47,658 nt of DNA from Myxococcales bacterium (GTDB lineage Bacteria; Myxococcota_A; Polyangia; Polyangiales; Houyiibacteriaceae): positions 1 through 47,658 of the forward strand of contig JAHBWH010000050.1 in assembly GCA_019637115.1 (NCBI GenBank), read 5' to 3'. Each line of letters starts with the position of its first letter. Position 1 is the stretch's first letter. Made by a program: the position numbers and the translations under genes. The notes beneath the pieces were generated by a model. The model ran no database searches. It was given only the letters and a program-made list of their open reading frames with translations, and was not told the origin of the DNA. Positions 1 through 7,627 of this stretch are shown in pieces.

Positions 1-1192
1 GATCGGCGGCACGCAGCGCGGTGCGGCGTGCCTCGTCGGCGCGCGCGAGCGCGCCGCGCGCCGCGAGCTCGTTCCGCGCGTCGAGCAGCTCGCCGAGTGT
101 CTCGATCACGCGCGCCTCGGCGCGGAGCTCGGGGGGGACGTCCTCGCGCGTGAGCCCGCGGCGTCGCGGCGTCGGCCGCTCGGCCCACGCGCCCGCGTCG
201 TCGTCTGCGCCCTCCGGATCCTCGAGACCCTCGTCGAGCCGCATCTCCTCTTGCGCCTCGAGCCAGCGCTCGGACGTGGTCACCGGCACGTCGAGCGAGC
301 GCGAGACGACGCGCGCGTGGGTGTGCGCCTCGAGGAGCGAGACGCGCCCGTCTCCGTCGAGATCGACGCCTTCGAGGCGCGCGCCGCGGGGATCCTCTCC
401 GCGCAGCGCCGGCCAGAAGTGCAGCGCGTAGCCCTCGTGCACGCCTCGCCTCGGATCCGGATCGCAGCCGCTCGCTTCGTGGTCGAAGCGCGTCGCGAAG
501 ACGCCGCAGCGGAGCGGCTCCGCGAGGGGGCCGTTCGCGCGCGCCTCGACGAACATCGCGTCGGCGAAGCCGCCGCCGAAGCAGCTCGTCACGACGAGGC
601 GCATGGGGCGCGCGAGCGCGTCGAGCTCGGCTGCCAGGTCGAAGACGCCGAGCAGCTCGCCGCCCCAGAGGTAGAAGACGCTGTCGGCGGGGATGTCGCC
701 GCCCTCGCCATGTCCTGCGAGCACGAAGGTGAGCGGCCCGTCGTCGCTACGAAGCGCGCTCATGGTCGCGAAGAAGGCGGGCGCGCTGGCCGGGCCGTCC
801 GCCTCGGGTCCCATGACATAGCGCACCTGCCGGTCTCGAGGATCGAAGATCTCGGCGAGGCGCGCTCGCAGCGAGGGGTCCGCGTCCTCGTCGCGCACCT
901 GGACGAGCCCGCGGCTCCCGCCGCCGAAGAGCAGCGCGCCGCCCTCCCCGAGCGCGCGGCGCAGCGCGGCCGCGTCCTGCGCGAGGGAGACCTGGGTGCT
1001 GCTCGGCTCGGAGCCCCCGACCATCGCGACCCAGCGCGGCGAATCGGGGAGCGCGAGGCGCACCTCCTCGAGGTCGACGGCGCCGAGACCCCGTGGGGCT
1101 GGGCGTGGCGAGAGCGCCAGCACGGCGAAGATGGGGGCCGCGCCGAGGAAGAAGGCGAGGAGCGGGTGGGACGCGCGCACGGCCGGTCTCAT
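1..1192 (-). CDS. Caspase-like (clan CD) protein with EF-hand motif, C-terminus beyond window
   Basis: Open minus-strand frame from an ATG at 1192 that runs off the left edge; 397 residues are visible. Residues 9-28 are hydrophobic, giving a signal anchor or signal peptide. A beta-strand ending in GHGEGG supplies a candidate catalytic His161, and VVTSCFGGG supplies a candidate Cys204. This His-Gly plus Ser-Cys pair is the hallmark of clan CD cysteine peptidases (caspases, legumains). DLDGDGRVSLLE (residues 277-288) fits a canonical EF-hand calcium loop. The segment after about residue 310 is acidic, then Ala/Arg/Glu-rich and probably helical. The reading is inferred from motifs: I assume an exported, possibly Ca-responsive protease or pseudo-protease. 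No clear Shine-Dalgarno precedes the ATG. The true C-terminus is unknown. Confidence 0.75.
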   Translation of the reverse strand, partial: MRPAVRASHPLLAFFLGAAPIFAVLALSPRPAPRGLGAVDLEEVRLALPDSPRWVAMVGGSEPSSTQVSLAQDAAALRRALGEGGALLFGGGSRGLVQVRDEDADPSLRARLAEIFDPRDRQVRYVMGPEADGPASAPAFFATMSALRSDDGPLTFVLAGHGEGGDIPADSVFYLWGGELLGVFDLAAELDALARPMRLVVTSCFGGGFADAMFVEARANGPLAEPLRCGVFATRFDHEASGCDPDPRRGVHEGYALHFWPALRGEDPRGARLEGVDLDGDGRVSLLEAHTHARVVSRSLDVPVTTSERWLEAQEEMRLDEGLEDPEGADDDAGAWAERPTPRRRGLTREDVPPELRAEARVIETLGELLDARNELAARGALARADEARRTALRAAD

Positions 1193-1724
1193 GGCTCGCA
1201 ACGGGGCGGCGGGCCAGCACCCCCGGCCGATGGGGCGACGATCGTCCCGCGGCGCGCTCGCTCATGGTCACACGGCTCGCTCGCTGGATGCCGTCGCGCC
1301 GTAGTTCCGGCCGAGCGCGTGATGCCGCGCCTCGAAGAGGGCGCGGTCGCGACGACGAGCGCAGGGGGCCCCGCCGTCATGGCGAGGCAGGCTCGAAGAC
1401 GGGCCCTGCGATCGGAACGCAGTCGCCGGGACGTGTCGACGGTGCAGGTGGTGGCTGCCGTGTGGGCGGAATTCACGTCGCGGTGGAGCGCCTCGGCGAA
1501 TCGAGTCCATCGCGATGGCGTCGCCAGGCTCGCAACGGTCGCGGCGACTAGTGGTGCTCGGCGGAAGTGACGATACCGTACCGGCGAGGATTCGGCGTCG
1601 CTCGGCGGTCCGAATCGACGAAGGACATGCAGAGCATATTCGAGGAGATAGGCCGAAGGCCGGTCGGGCCGGCGAGCGGCGCCGAGGACCGGCGCAAACG
1701 GATCGTCACTTCCGCCGAGCACCA
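1193..1724. other. 532-bp gene-free stretch
   Basis: No frame here has a convincing start, domain or codon pattern on either strand. The rightmost 177 bp belong to the inverted-repeat element at 1548-1728. The rest (1193-1547) holds nothing I recognise and could be upstream DNA of the caspase-like gene or a decayed gene. Confidence 0.5.
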
Positions 1725-1728
1725 CTAG
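1548..1728. repeat. 181-bp element with 27-bp perfect terminal inverted repeats
   Basis: Left arm 1548-1574 and right arm 1702-1728 are exact reverse complements; both start at their outer ends with CTAGTGGTGCTC. Pairing continues imperfectly inward (CCGT and CCGG blocks on both sides). The 127-bp core has its own small inverted pair (ATTCGG/CCGAAT) and no open frame of note. The stop codon (TAG, 1725-1727) of the minus-strand membrane-protein gene lies inside the right arm. It could be a MITE-like non-autonomous element or a very long hairpin terminator. No target-site duplication is obvious apart from the palindromic CTAG at both ends. Confidence 0.8.
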
Positions 1729-2588
1729 GGGGACGGGAGGTCGCTCGGGGGCTCTGGGCTGACGGCGTCTGGATGGCACTCGAAGACCGTCAGCTGCCCA
1801 GTGCGGATCGGGACGGTGACGGCGCGGTACCCGCCTTCGGCAGAAGGATCGGCGACCTCGACGACCAGCTCGCCGGGCGGCGCCGGCTGCTGCACGAGGC
1901 CACCAGGCAGGCATGTCAACCCGCCGAGCCGGCAGAGCCCTCGGCAGCGCAGCTCGAGCCGGCCGAGTCCCTCGTCGCGCTCCATTCGGGCACCGAGCAC
2001 GATCACTCCGACCATGCCGACCACGATCGGCGCGCCAACCACGACGAAGGGGGTCGCCCACGCGAGCTCCCGCCGAGGCCGCGTCGGCTCGGGTAGGCGC
2101 CCGAGGCGCAGGAGCGCCGAGAGCTTCGCCGCAGCGCGGGCCTGGGCTCCTGCGCCGAAGCGTCGATGGAAGAGCGGGTGTCGAGTCCCGTCATCCATCT
2201 CGACGACGATGCAGGTCTCGACGAGCGCGCGCCCGGGGATCCAGTCGAGCCCGTGGGTCGAGCGCGCGTGCACCAGCCCGACGCTCACGGCGCGCCGGAG
2301 GTCGAGCTCTTCGCGCAGGCGCCGCGAGCCGCGGTGAGACGTGACGACGAGCTGCCGGCGTTGGGGATCGAGCTCGAGGAGCACGCTCCGCTGCGTGGAC
2401 ACTATTAAGAAGAAGAGCGCGACGAGGCCCGCGCCGATCCCGCCCACCGTCCAGCCGAGCGAGAGCTGGAGCCACGCGGCGAGCGCGAGCGCGAGCGCGC
2501 CGACCACCACCCCTCTCCAAGCCACGAGCGGCCCGCAGACGATCCGTTCGACCACGCGCTCGGGCGCGACCCGGTATCCCCCTGCCAT
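1725..2588 (-). CDS. Hypothetical membrane protein
   Basis: 287 residues starting MAGGYRVAPERV. Two adjacent hydrophobic segments near residues 22-60 (GVVVGALALALAAWLQLSLG and GGIGAGLVALFFLIV) and one near residues 180-205 (WATPFVVVGAPIVVGMVGVIVLG) predict three membrane helices. A soluble stretch between them contains EMDDGTRHPLF, resembling the PH-like folds of small bacterial membrane proteins, but I cannot assign a family. The C-terminal part is cysteine-containing and Pro-rich. I chose the ATG at 2588 because TATGCT lies 6 nt upstream of it; an ATG at 2654 is also in frame but has no signal. The stop codon sits inside the inverted-repeat element downstream. Confidence 0.75.
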   Translation of the reverse strand: MAGGYRVAPERVVERIVCGPLVAWRGVVVGALALALAAWLQLSLGWTVGGIGAGLVALFFLIVSTQRSVLLELDPQRRQLVVTSHRGSRRLREELDLRRAVSVGLVHARSTHGLDWIPGRALVETCIVVEMDDGTRHPLFHRRFGAGAQARAAAKLSALLRLGRLPEPTRPRRELAWATPFVVVGAPIVVGMVGVIVLGARMERDEGLGRLELRCRGLCRLGGLTCLPGGLVQQPAPPGELVVEVADPSAEGGYRAVTVPIRTGQLTVFECHPDAVSPEPPSDLPSP

Positions 2589-2594
2589 CGCGCG

Positions 2595-2600
2595 AGCATA
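2595..2600 (-). promoter_or_regulatory. -10 hexamer TATGCT, 6 nt before start
   Basis: TATGCT is followed by CGCGCG and then the ATG at 2588. There is no Shine-Dalgarno between them, so transcription would begin at about the start codon. Confidence 0.6.
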
Positions 2601-2723
2601 GTCGCCGCCCGCGGGCGCTCCAACCGACGGTGCGACGGCCCGTCCCCCTCCCACGAGTCTACGCTCGCTCCGCTCGCTGCGCGCCCTTCGGTAGTGCGGC
2701 TTGCATCGTCGGCTGAGCTTCTG

Positions 2724-5276
2724 TCAGCGCCGGAGGCCCTCCAGGTCTCGCACCAGCTCGCTATAGACGAGCGGCTCGAGGTCACCGAGCGGACGCGAGC
2801 ACTTTGCCTCGTCGATGGTCTGTGCTTCGTCCACGCCTGGGTCGTCGAGAAAGAGCCCCGGGCTCACGCGGACGCTCGCCGTCACGCCGCGCGGCAGCTC
2901 GCGCGTCCACCGCACGAGCGCGCCTCCCTCCGACCTGGCCTCCCAGCCCCGCCGTCCGAGGCCGAAGAGGCGTCCGCGGCTCGTCGTCGCGCCCGCGAGA
3001 CGTTCGAGGTGCGTGGCGTCTCGGTCCTCTCCGCGGAGCGTGAAGACCTCGCGACCGAGCTGCGGAAAGGGCTGCAGGATCTCGTACGACGCGAAGAGTT
3101 CGCGCCACGCGTCGAGCGCGCTCGTGCCCCCGCCGTCGTCGAGCAGATCGAGCGGATGCACGACGAGGAGCCTGGCGTGCTTCGGTGCCTCGACGTACCG
3201 GTCGTCCGCGTCCGCGAGGCTGCCGTCCTCGGCGACGCGTACGGCGATCACGTGGTCTTCGGCTGCGATCCCCCACAGGAGCCGCCGCGCGACGTGTCGA
3301 AGCAGCGGGTGGTCCATGAACCGCTCCCGCGCCTGGTCGCGCTCGAACGTCCGTCGCGCGCACATCGCGCGCTCGAGGCTGCCCAGCTGCTGACGCGCGA
3401 CCACCTTCGCGTCTCGCTTCAGCGCCGAGAAGCGGCGCTTCGCGTCGGCGGCTGCGGCGGCGTCGTCGCTCTTTCGTGTCCGCGGGAACGCCGCGAGCGC
3501 CGCGCCCTCTTCGTCGCGTACGAAGGGGACGAGCAGCTCGTCGAACGCCACCCGGAACCGACGGGGACCGAAGTCGAGCCACATCGACCCGTCGACATCG
3601 AGCCCGAGGTCGGGGGCCGGAGGGTCCTCGACCGTGCGGTGCGCGACGCCACCGTCTCGCAGGGCGTCCAGCGTCGCCTTGGCTTCACGCCTCAGCCACG
3701 CCGCCGACGCATGGTGCGCAAGATCGTCGAGCGAGCCGAGCGCGAGCTGCTCGGCGCGACCGGGCGACGCGAGTACCCCGAGCACCTGGCAACCCAGGCG
3801 TGCGTGCGCCCAGTCGCGGTTGCCAGCCACGACGACGACGAGCTCGCGGCTCCGAGAGTCCCAATCACGCTCCGGAGGACGGGCGTCGCGACCCCAGCTC
3901 CGGACGAGGCGCGCGACCTCGCCTGCACACACGACCCCTCCGATCTTGCCCGCGGCCTCGAGGACCCACTGCTCGCGATCGGGTCGATCCGCGGCCTCCC
4001 ACGCAGCGAGGAGGGCGGCTCCGAACGCGTCGAGGGACTCCGCGTCGCACGCTTGCTGAACCTGGACGAGGCCTGCGTGGGGGCGCGAGAGCCGCGAGTA
4101 GCGCAGCAGCTCACCAAGCACTTGCACGGCCTCCGGGGTCAACGGCTCGCCGCTCGAGAGCCGAGGCGCGGGGAGGGCGCTCGGATCGAAGAAAGGAGGG
4201 AGCGGTGGCAGCTCCCGCGGGAGATCGTCGAGCGCGGGGTCTCCCCGCGTGGCGTCTCCTTCGAGCACGGCCAGCGCGATCTTCGCGTCCTCACCGGCGG
4301 GGCCTGGATCCGTCGCCTGGTCCTCCAGCACCGGCGCGACGATCGCGCGATGTGCCTCGAGCCACGAGAGCGCGCGCGCGCGACCGCTGGTTCGGAGCGC
4401 CGCTGCCAACCACGGCGCGAGCGCGCGGGCCTCGTCGACCTGGATCCCCTCGTCGCCACGGGCCGACGCGAGGCTCGCCAGCGCCGAGGGTACATCACCG
4501 CGCGCGGCGAAGTAGCCGACCCAAGCGAGCTCCTTCGTGCCCGCGAGCGGCGCGAGCGCGGCGACCCGCTGCGCGTGGATCGATGCGTCGAAGAGCGCCT
4601 CGTCGCCACCGTCGAGCTCCGCGCTCAACGCCGCGACCACCGCCTCCACCTCCGCGGCGAGGCCTCGGACGGCGAGCCACGAGAGGGCGGCGCGGCTCGC
4701 GGGCGCGTCGGGCGTCAGGAGGCACCCCAGCGATGCCTCTCGAGGGAAGCGCTCGAGCCACGCCTCGGCGTCGGAGCGGACGAAGGGCTGCGCCAGCTCC
4801 TCGGGAGAGACCTCGCGCGCGAGGAGCGCCGCAGCGGCCTTCGGCGCGAGCGTGGCGCAGGCCACGGGCGCGACGGCGTCGAAGAGCCCTCGAGCGAGGG
4901 GGCGCACCCGGACGATCGCTATCGCGCGTGTCACCAACGAGGGCCCGAGCCGCGCGAGCATCCGACGAACGACGCCGAGCTCCAACGCGCTCTCGGGTGC
5001 CTCGTCGGCGAGCTCCGCGAGGCGCTCGTCCGACAGACGGGCAACCTCCGGCAGCGGGAGTGGCTTGCCGTCGTCCAGCCGGTCGAGGAGGCGCTCGAGC
5101 GCGCGCTCGTCCGCGTCTCCTCGGAGCTTGCCGTCGGGCCCCGCGAAGCGCTCGCGCTCACCCTCGCGCCACTCGAGTCGCGGCGGCGGGAGCGGATACG
5201 CGAGCACGCGGGGATCGGGCGGGGCAGTCACCGCTCGTCGCCAGGGAGGATCCAGCAGCACGGTGGGGAGGGCCAT
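2724..5276 (-). CDS. DUF4132 domain-containing protein
   Basis: About 850 residues. The N-terminal two thirds are Ala/Leu-rich helical repeats of HEAT-like character. From about residue 580, WLDFGPRRFRVAFDELL, then LKRDAKVVARQQ, RTFERDQARERFMDHPL and VARRLLWG match the DUF4132 family, whose best-known members are E. coli YehI/MolR. MolR was once linked to molybdate, but the biochemical role is unknown; members occur in diverse bacteria and sometimes carry a WGR domain, which I do not see here. The ATG at 5276 is immediately preceded in frame by a GTG at 5279; either may start. A TACCCT hexamer lies 8 nt upstream. The protein looks cytoplasmic, with no signal peptide. Confidence 0.85.
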   Translation of the reverse strand: MALPTVLLDPPWRRAVTAPPDPRVLAYPLPPPRLEWREGERERFAGPDGKLRGDADERALERLLDRLDDGKPLPLPEVARLSDERLAELADEAPESALELGVVRRMLARLGPSLVTRAIAIVRVRPLARGLFDAVAPVACATLAPKAAAALLAREVSPEELAQPFVRSDAEAWLERFPREASLGCLLTPDAPASRAALSWLAVRGLAAEVEAVVAALSAELDGGDEALFDASIHAQRVAALAPLAGTKELAWVGYFAARGDVPSALASLASARGDEGIQVDEARALAPWLAAALRTSGRARALSWLEAHRAIVAPVLEDQATDPGPAGEDAKIALAVLEGDATRGDPALDDLPRELPPLPPFFDPSALPAPRLSSGEPLTPEAVQVLGELLRYSRLSRPHAGLVQVQQACDAESLDAFGAALLAAWEAADRPDREQWVLEAAGKIGGVVCAGEVARLVRSWGRDARPPERDWDSRSRELVVVVAGNRDWAHARLGCQVLGVLASPGRAEQLALGSLDDLAHHASAAWLRREAKATLDALRDGGVAHRTVEDPPAPDLGLDVDGSMWLDFGPRRFRVAFDELLVPFVRDEEGAALAAFPRTRKSDDAAAAADAKRRFSALKRDAKVVARQQLGSLERAMCARRTFERDQARERFMDHPLLRHVARRLLWGIAAEDHVIAVRVAEDGSLADADDRYVEAPKHARLLVVHPLDLLDDGGGTSALDAWRELFASYEILQPFPQLGREVFTLRGEDRDATHLERLAGATTSRGRLFGLGRRGWEARSEGGALVRWTRELPRGVTASVRVSPGLFLDDPGVDEAQTIDEAKCSRPLGDLEPLVYSELVRDLEGLRR

Positions 5277-5284
5277 CACGGTCG

Positions 5285-5290
5285 AGGGTA
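5285..5290 (-). promoter_or_regulatory. -10 hexamer TACCCT, 8 nt before start
   Basis: On the minus strand TACCCT is followed by CGACCGTG and the ATG at 5276. No ribosome-binding site is present, which fits a leaderless or near-leaderless transcript. Confidence 0.5.
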
Positions 5291-5331
5291 CGCCTCCGGA
5301 GGCGCAGACCTCCCCAGGTTCCCTCGTCCGC

Positions 5332-5387
5332 GCCGACGAGAGATCGCCGACGAGAGATCGCCGACGAGAGATCGCCGACGAGAGATC
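5332..5387. repeat. Four exact copies of a 14-bp unit
   Basis: GCCGACGAGAGATC is repeated four times without a mismatch in the divergent intergenic space between the DUF4132 and YdcF-like genes. The unit length is not a multiple of three and no gene covers it. It may be a minisatellite or a clustered binding site; homogeneity argues for recent expansion. Confidence 0.85.
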
Positions 5388-5515
5388 GGGCGTCTGCCAT
5401 GGCGCTTGCCCCGCACCGACCGGGTGGGCGCACGTCGAGATGCAGGGCCGATGGCGCGACCATCGATGGCGCCGTCGCCATGGCGGCTCGCGCGACCACG
5501 GGCCATGAAGCGCTC

Positions 5516-6409
5516 ATGCTGCTGATCGTCGGCCTCTTCGCCGCCGCCGCCGGGGCGCGCGTGCTGCGGCGCCCGACCGAGACGCCGACGCGCGCGCGCC
5601 GGCTCGGCGGGGGGCTCGTCCTCGTCGGGCTCGCGCTCGTGGCGCTCGGCGCGCCGCGCGGGCTCATGCTCTCGAAGTCGATCGGGCTCTCGCTCATGCC
5701 GATGGGGCTCCTCTGGTGGGGCGCCCTCTCGACTTCGCTCGTCGCCATCGTCCGTGGTGAGCGCCGCCTCGCGCTCGCGGCGGTGGCGCTCACCCTGGCC
5801 CTCTCGCTCGTGGGGAGTGAGCCGCTCGCGAGCGTCGCGCTCCGCGCGGTGGAGGGTGAGCACCACGGCTCGCGACCCTTCGAGGGCGACGCGCTCGACG
5901 CGATCTTCGTGCTCGGGGGCGGCACCGACGACCGCCCGGCAGGCGACGTCCGGGTGGGCGCGAGCGGCGACCGCGTGGTCCTGGCCGCGCGCCTCTACCA
6001 CCTGGGCCGCGCGCCGACGATCGGCGTCTCGGGCTCGGCCATCGAGGGCATGTTCTCGCACGACGCCGTCGCCGCCAGCGCGCACATCCTCTCGCAGCTC
6101 GGCGTCCCCGACGAGGCGATCGTCCGCGTCGAGGGCGCGCGCACGACGAGCGAAGAAGCCGCGCGCTACGCCGCGCTCGCCCGCGAGCGCGGCCTTCGGC
6201 GCGTCGGGCTCGTCACCTCGGCCTTCCACATGCGCCGCGCCCTCCGCCTCTTCGACGCCGAGGGCCTCGCGGTGGTCCCGTTGCCCGCCGACGTCCGCGG
6301 GCGGCCGGTGGTGTGGCGCGGCCTGTACAGCCTGATCCCCAGCGGCCACGCGGCCTCGGAGCTCCAGACCGCGTGCTGGGAGTGGCTCGGCGCGCTTGCG
6401 GGCCGTTGA
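5516..6409 (+). CDS. YdcF/ElyC/SanA-family (DUF218) membrane protein
   Basis: 297 residues from the ATG at 5516. Four N-terminal membrane segments (about residues 1-105) are followed by the DUF218 domain: DAIFVLGGG opens it, DRVVLAARLYHLGRAPTIGVSG follows the fold, and VTSAFHMRRALRLF is the conserved helix near the end. The family is linked to envelope biogenesis (ElyC affects peptidoglycan, SanA affects vancomycin sensitivity), with the domain facing the periplasm. In-frame alternatives begin at 5480 and 5399; I preferred 5516 because the hydrophobic helix begins directly there. The last codons and stop lie in a 103-bp segment that is tandemly duplicated downstream. Confidence 0.85.
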   Translation: MLLIVGLFAAAAGARVLRRPTETPTRARRLGGGLVLVGLALVALGAPRGLMLSKSIGLSLMPMGLLWWGALSTSLVAIVRGERRLALAAVALTLALSLVGSEPLASVALRAVEGEHHGSRPFEGDALDAIFVLGGGTDDRPAGDVRVGASGDRVVLAARLYHLGRAPTIGVSGSAIEGMFSHDAVAASAHILSQLGVPDEAIVRVEGARTTSEEAARYAALARERGLRRVGLVTSAFHMRRALRLFDAEGLAVVPLPADVRGRPVVWRGLYSLIPSGHAASELQTACWEWLGALAGR

Positions 6410-6600
6410 GGGCCCACGGCAGCCCAACGAGGGGAGGCGGCCGCTGCATGGAGGACGGGCACGCGCACGATGCGTACGAGAACCTCGAGCATCCCTCGTC
6501 GCGGGCCGTTGAGGGCCCACGGCACGCCCAGCGAGGGGGAGGCGGCCGCTGCGTGGAGGAAGGCCACGCGCACGACCCGCGAGGACGTCGAGCATCTGCG
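6398..6600. repeat. Imperfect tandem duplication of the ydcF-like 3' end
   Basis: Unit A (6398-6500) and unit B (6501-about 6600) both begin GCGGGCCGTTGAGGGCCCAC and share GGCGGCCGCTGC, GGCACGCGCACGA-like and TCGAGCATC blocks in the same order, with scattered substitutions and short indels. Unit A contains the final codons and TGA of the YdcF-like gene; unit B repeats them outside the gene. GGGCC/GGCCC and GCCGT/ACGGC pairs make each unit start a potential hairpin. It fills most of the 309-bp gap 6410-6718, which has no other recognisable content apart from the Shine-Dalgarno before 6719. Confidence 0.8.
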
Positions 6601-6718
6601 CCCGGACGAGGAACACCTCCTCGCACACGTCGCCATCGACGGCGCGTGGGTGCCCAGCGCGCCGTGCCCGTGGTAAGAGCCCCAGTGCGCGCGTGGACCG
6701 GCGCGCAGGGGAGGGATC

Positions 6719-7474
6719 ATGGGCAATCCGAGCTGGACACCGGGCCACTTCGTGTGGCGCGAGCTGATGACGGCCGACGTCGACGCCGCGAAGGCGTTCT
6801 ATGGCGAGCTCTTCGGCTGGAGCTTCGAAGACGCAGACATGGGCGACGTCGACATGACGTACACGCTCATCCGTCATGGCGGCACCGAGATCGGGGGGAT
6901 GATGGTCACCCAGGGCGAGCCGCCGCCCTGCTGGGCGAGCTACGTCTCGGTGCCGAACGTCGACGAGGCGGCTGCGGCGGCGACGAGCGCGGGCGGGTCC
7001 GTCGCGGTCGCGCCGACGGACGTCCCGGGCGTCGGCCGCTTCGCCGTGCTCGGCGACGCCGCGGGCGCGTACTTCAGCGTCTGCCGCTGGACGGGGGGCG
7101 ACCCCGAGCCGAGCGCGCCCACGGAGGGGACGTTCTGCTGGGAGACGTTGAGCACGCCCGACGTCGACGGCGCGTTCGCCTTTTACGCGAAGGTCTGCGG
7201 CTGGGGGGCCACACCAGGCCCCGGCGGCGCGAAGGTCTTCGCCATGGGCGAGACGGCGGTCGCCGACCCGCAGCCGCTCCATGGCGAAGCGCCGCCCCAT
7301 TGGATGACCTACGTCATCGTACCGGGAGGGGTCGCGGCGGGACGCGACAGGGCCGCGAAGCACGGCGCCCAGGTGCTCGTGCCCGAGATCGACGTGCCCG
7401 AGGTTGGTAAGTTCGCGATCATCGCGGACCCGGAGGGTGCCGTGATCGGCCTCTTCGAAGCGACCGCCGGCTGA
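6719..7474 (+). CDS. VOC (glyoxalase/bleomycin-resistance fold) family protein, two domains
   Basis: 251 residues made of two VOC modules. Module 1 (about 8-125) opens FVWRELMTADVDAAKAFYGE and module 2 (about 133-248) opens FCWETLSTPDVDGAFAFYAK. Tandem modules of this type (CFP30/27-like) are widespread hypothetical dioxygenase or lyase relatives; their substrates are mostly unknown. Metal-site residues such as the Glu near each strand end (PEGAVIGLFE) are plausible but not proven. The start is set by a strong Shine-Dalgarno, GGGGAGGGATC, directly before the ATG. It is a cytoplasmic single gene. Confidence 0.9.
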   Translation: MGNPSWTPGHFVWRELMTADVDAAKAFYGELFGWSFEDADMGDVDMTYTLIRHGGTEIGGMMVTQGEPPPCWASYVSVPNVDEAAAAATSAGGSVAVAPTDVPGVGRFAVLGDAAGAYFSVCRWTGGDPEPSAPTEGTFCWETLSTPDVDGAFAFYAKVCGWGATPGPGGAKVFAMGETAVADPQPLHGEAPPHWMTYVIVPGGVAAGRDRAAKHGAQVLVPEIDVPEVGKFAIIADPEGAVIGLFEATAG

Positions 7475-7512
7475 GCCAGCGGGTGCTCATCCACGCGTGC
7501 TCATCGGACGTT

Positions 7513-7531
7513 CTCACCCCCTGCGGGTGAG
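7513..7531. terminator. Perfect hairpin after the VOC gene
   Basis: CTCACCC and GGGTGAG pair around a 5-nt loop 38 bp after the VOC stop, between two converging genes. There is no U-tract, so intrinsic termination is only a possibility. Confidence 0.3.
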
Positions 7532-7627
7532 TGCAGCCGACGGTGAGGGATGGGGGCGCCGCGTCGGCGCGTTCGCGGGCGAGACGCGGCCCCCTCCTAT
7601 AGGCCGCGTGCGTGGCCCAGAGGCTCA

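Noticed and set aside
251-1570. 439-codon plus-strand frame at the left end
   Set aside because: It is opposite the caspase-like gene, whose frame carries a hydrophobic N-terminus, clan CD motifs and an EF-hand.
2694-5525. 943-codon plus-strand open frame
   Set aside because: It is antisense to the DUF4132 gene; composition is Arg-rich and shows no domain. In DNA this GC-rich such shadows are expected.
5276-7363. 695-codon minus-strand frame across the YdcF-like and VOC genes
   Set aside because: The plus-strand genes have clear domains and a Shine-Dalgarno; this frame is low-complexity Arg/Glu/Ala and spans the repeat region.
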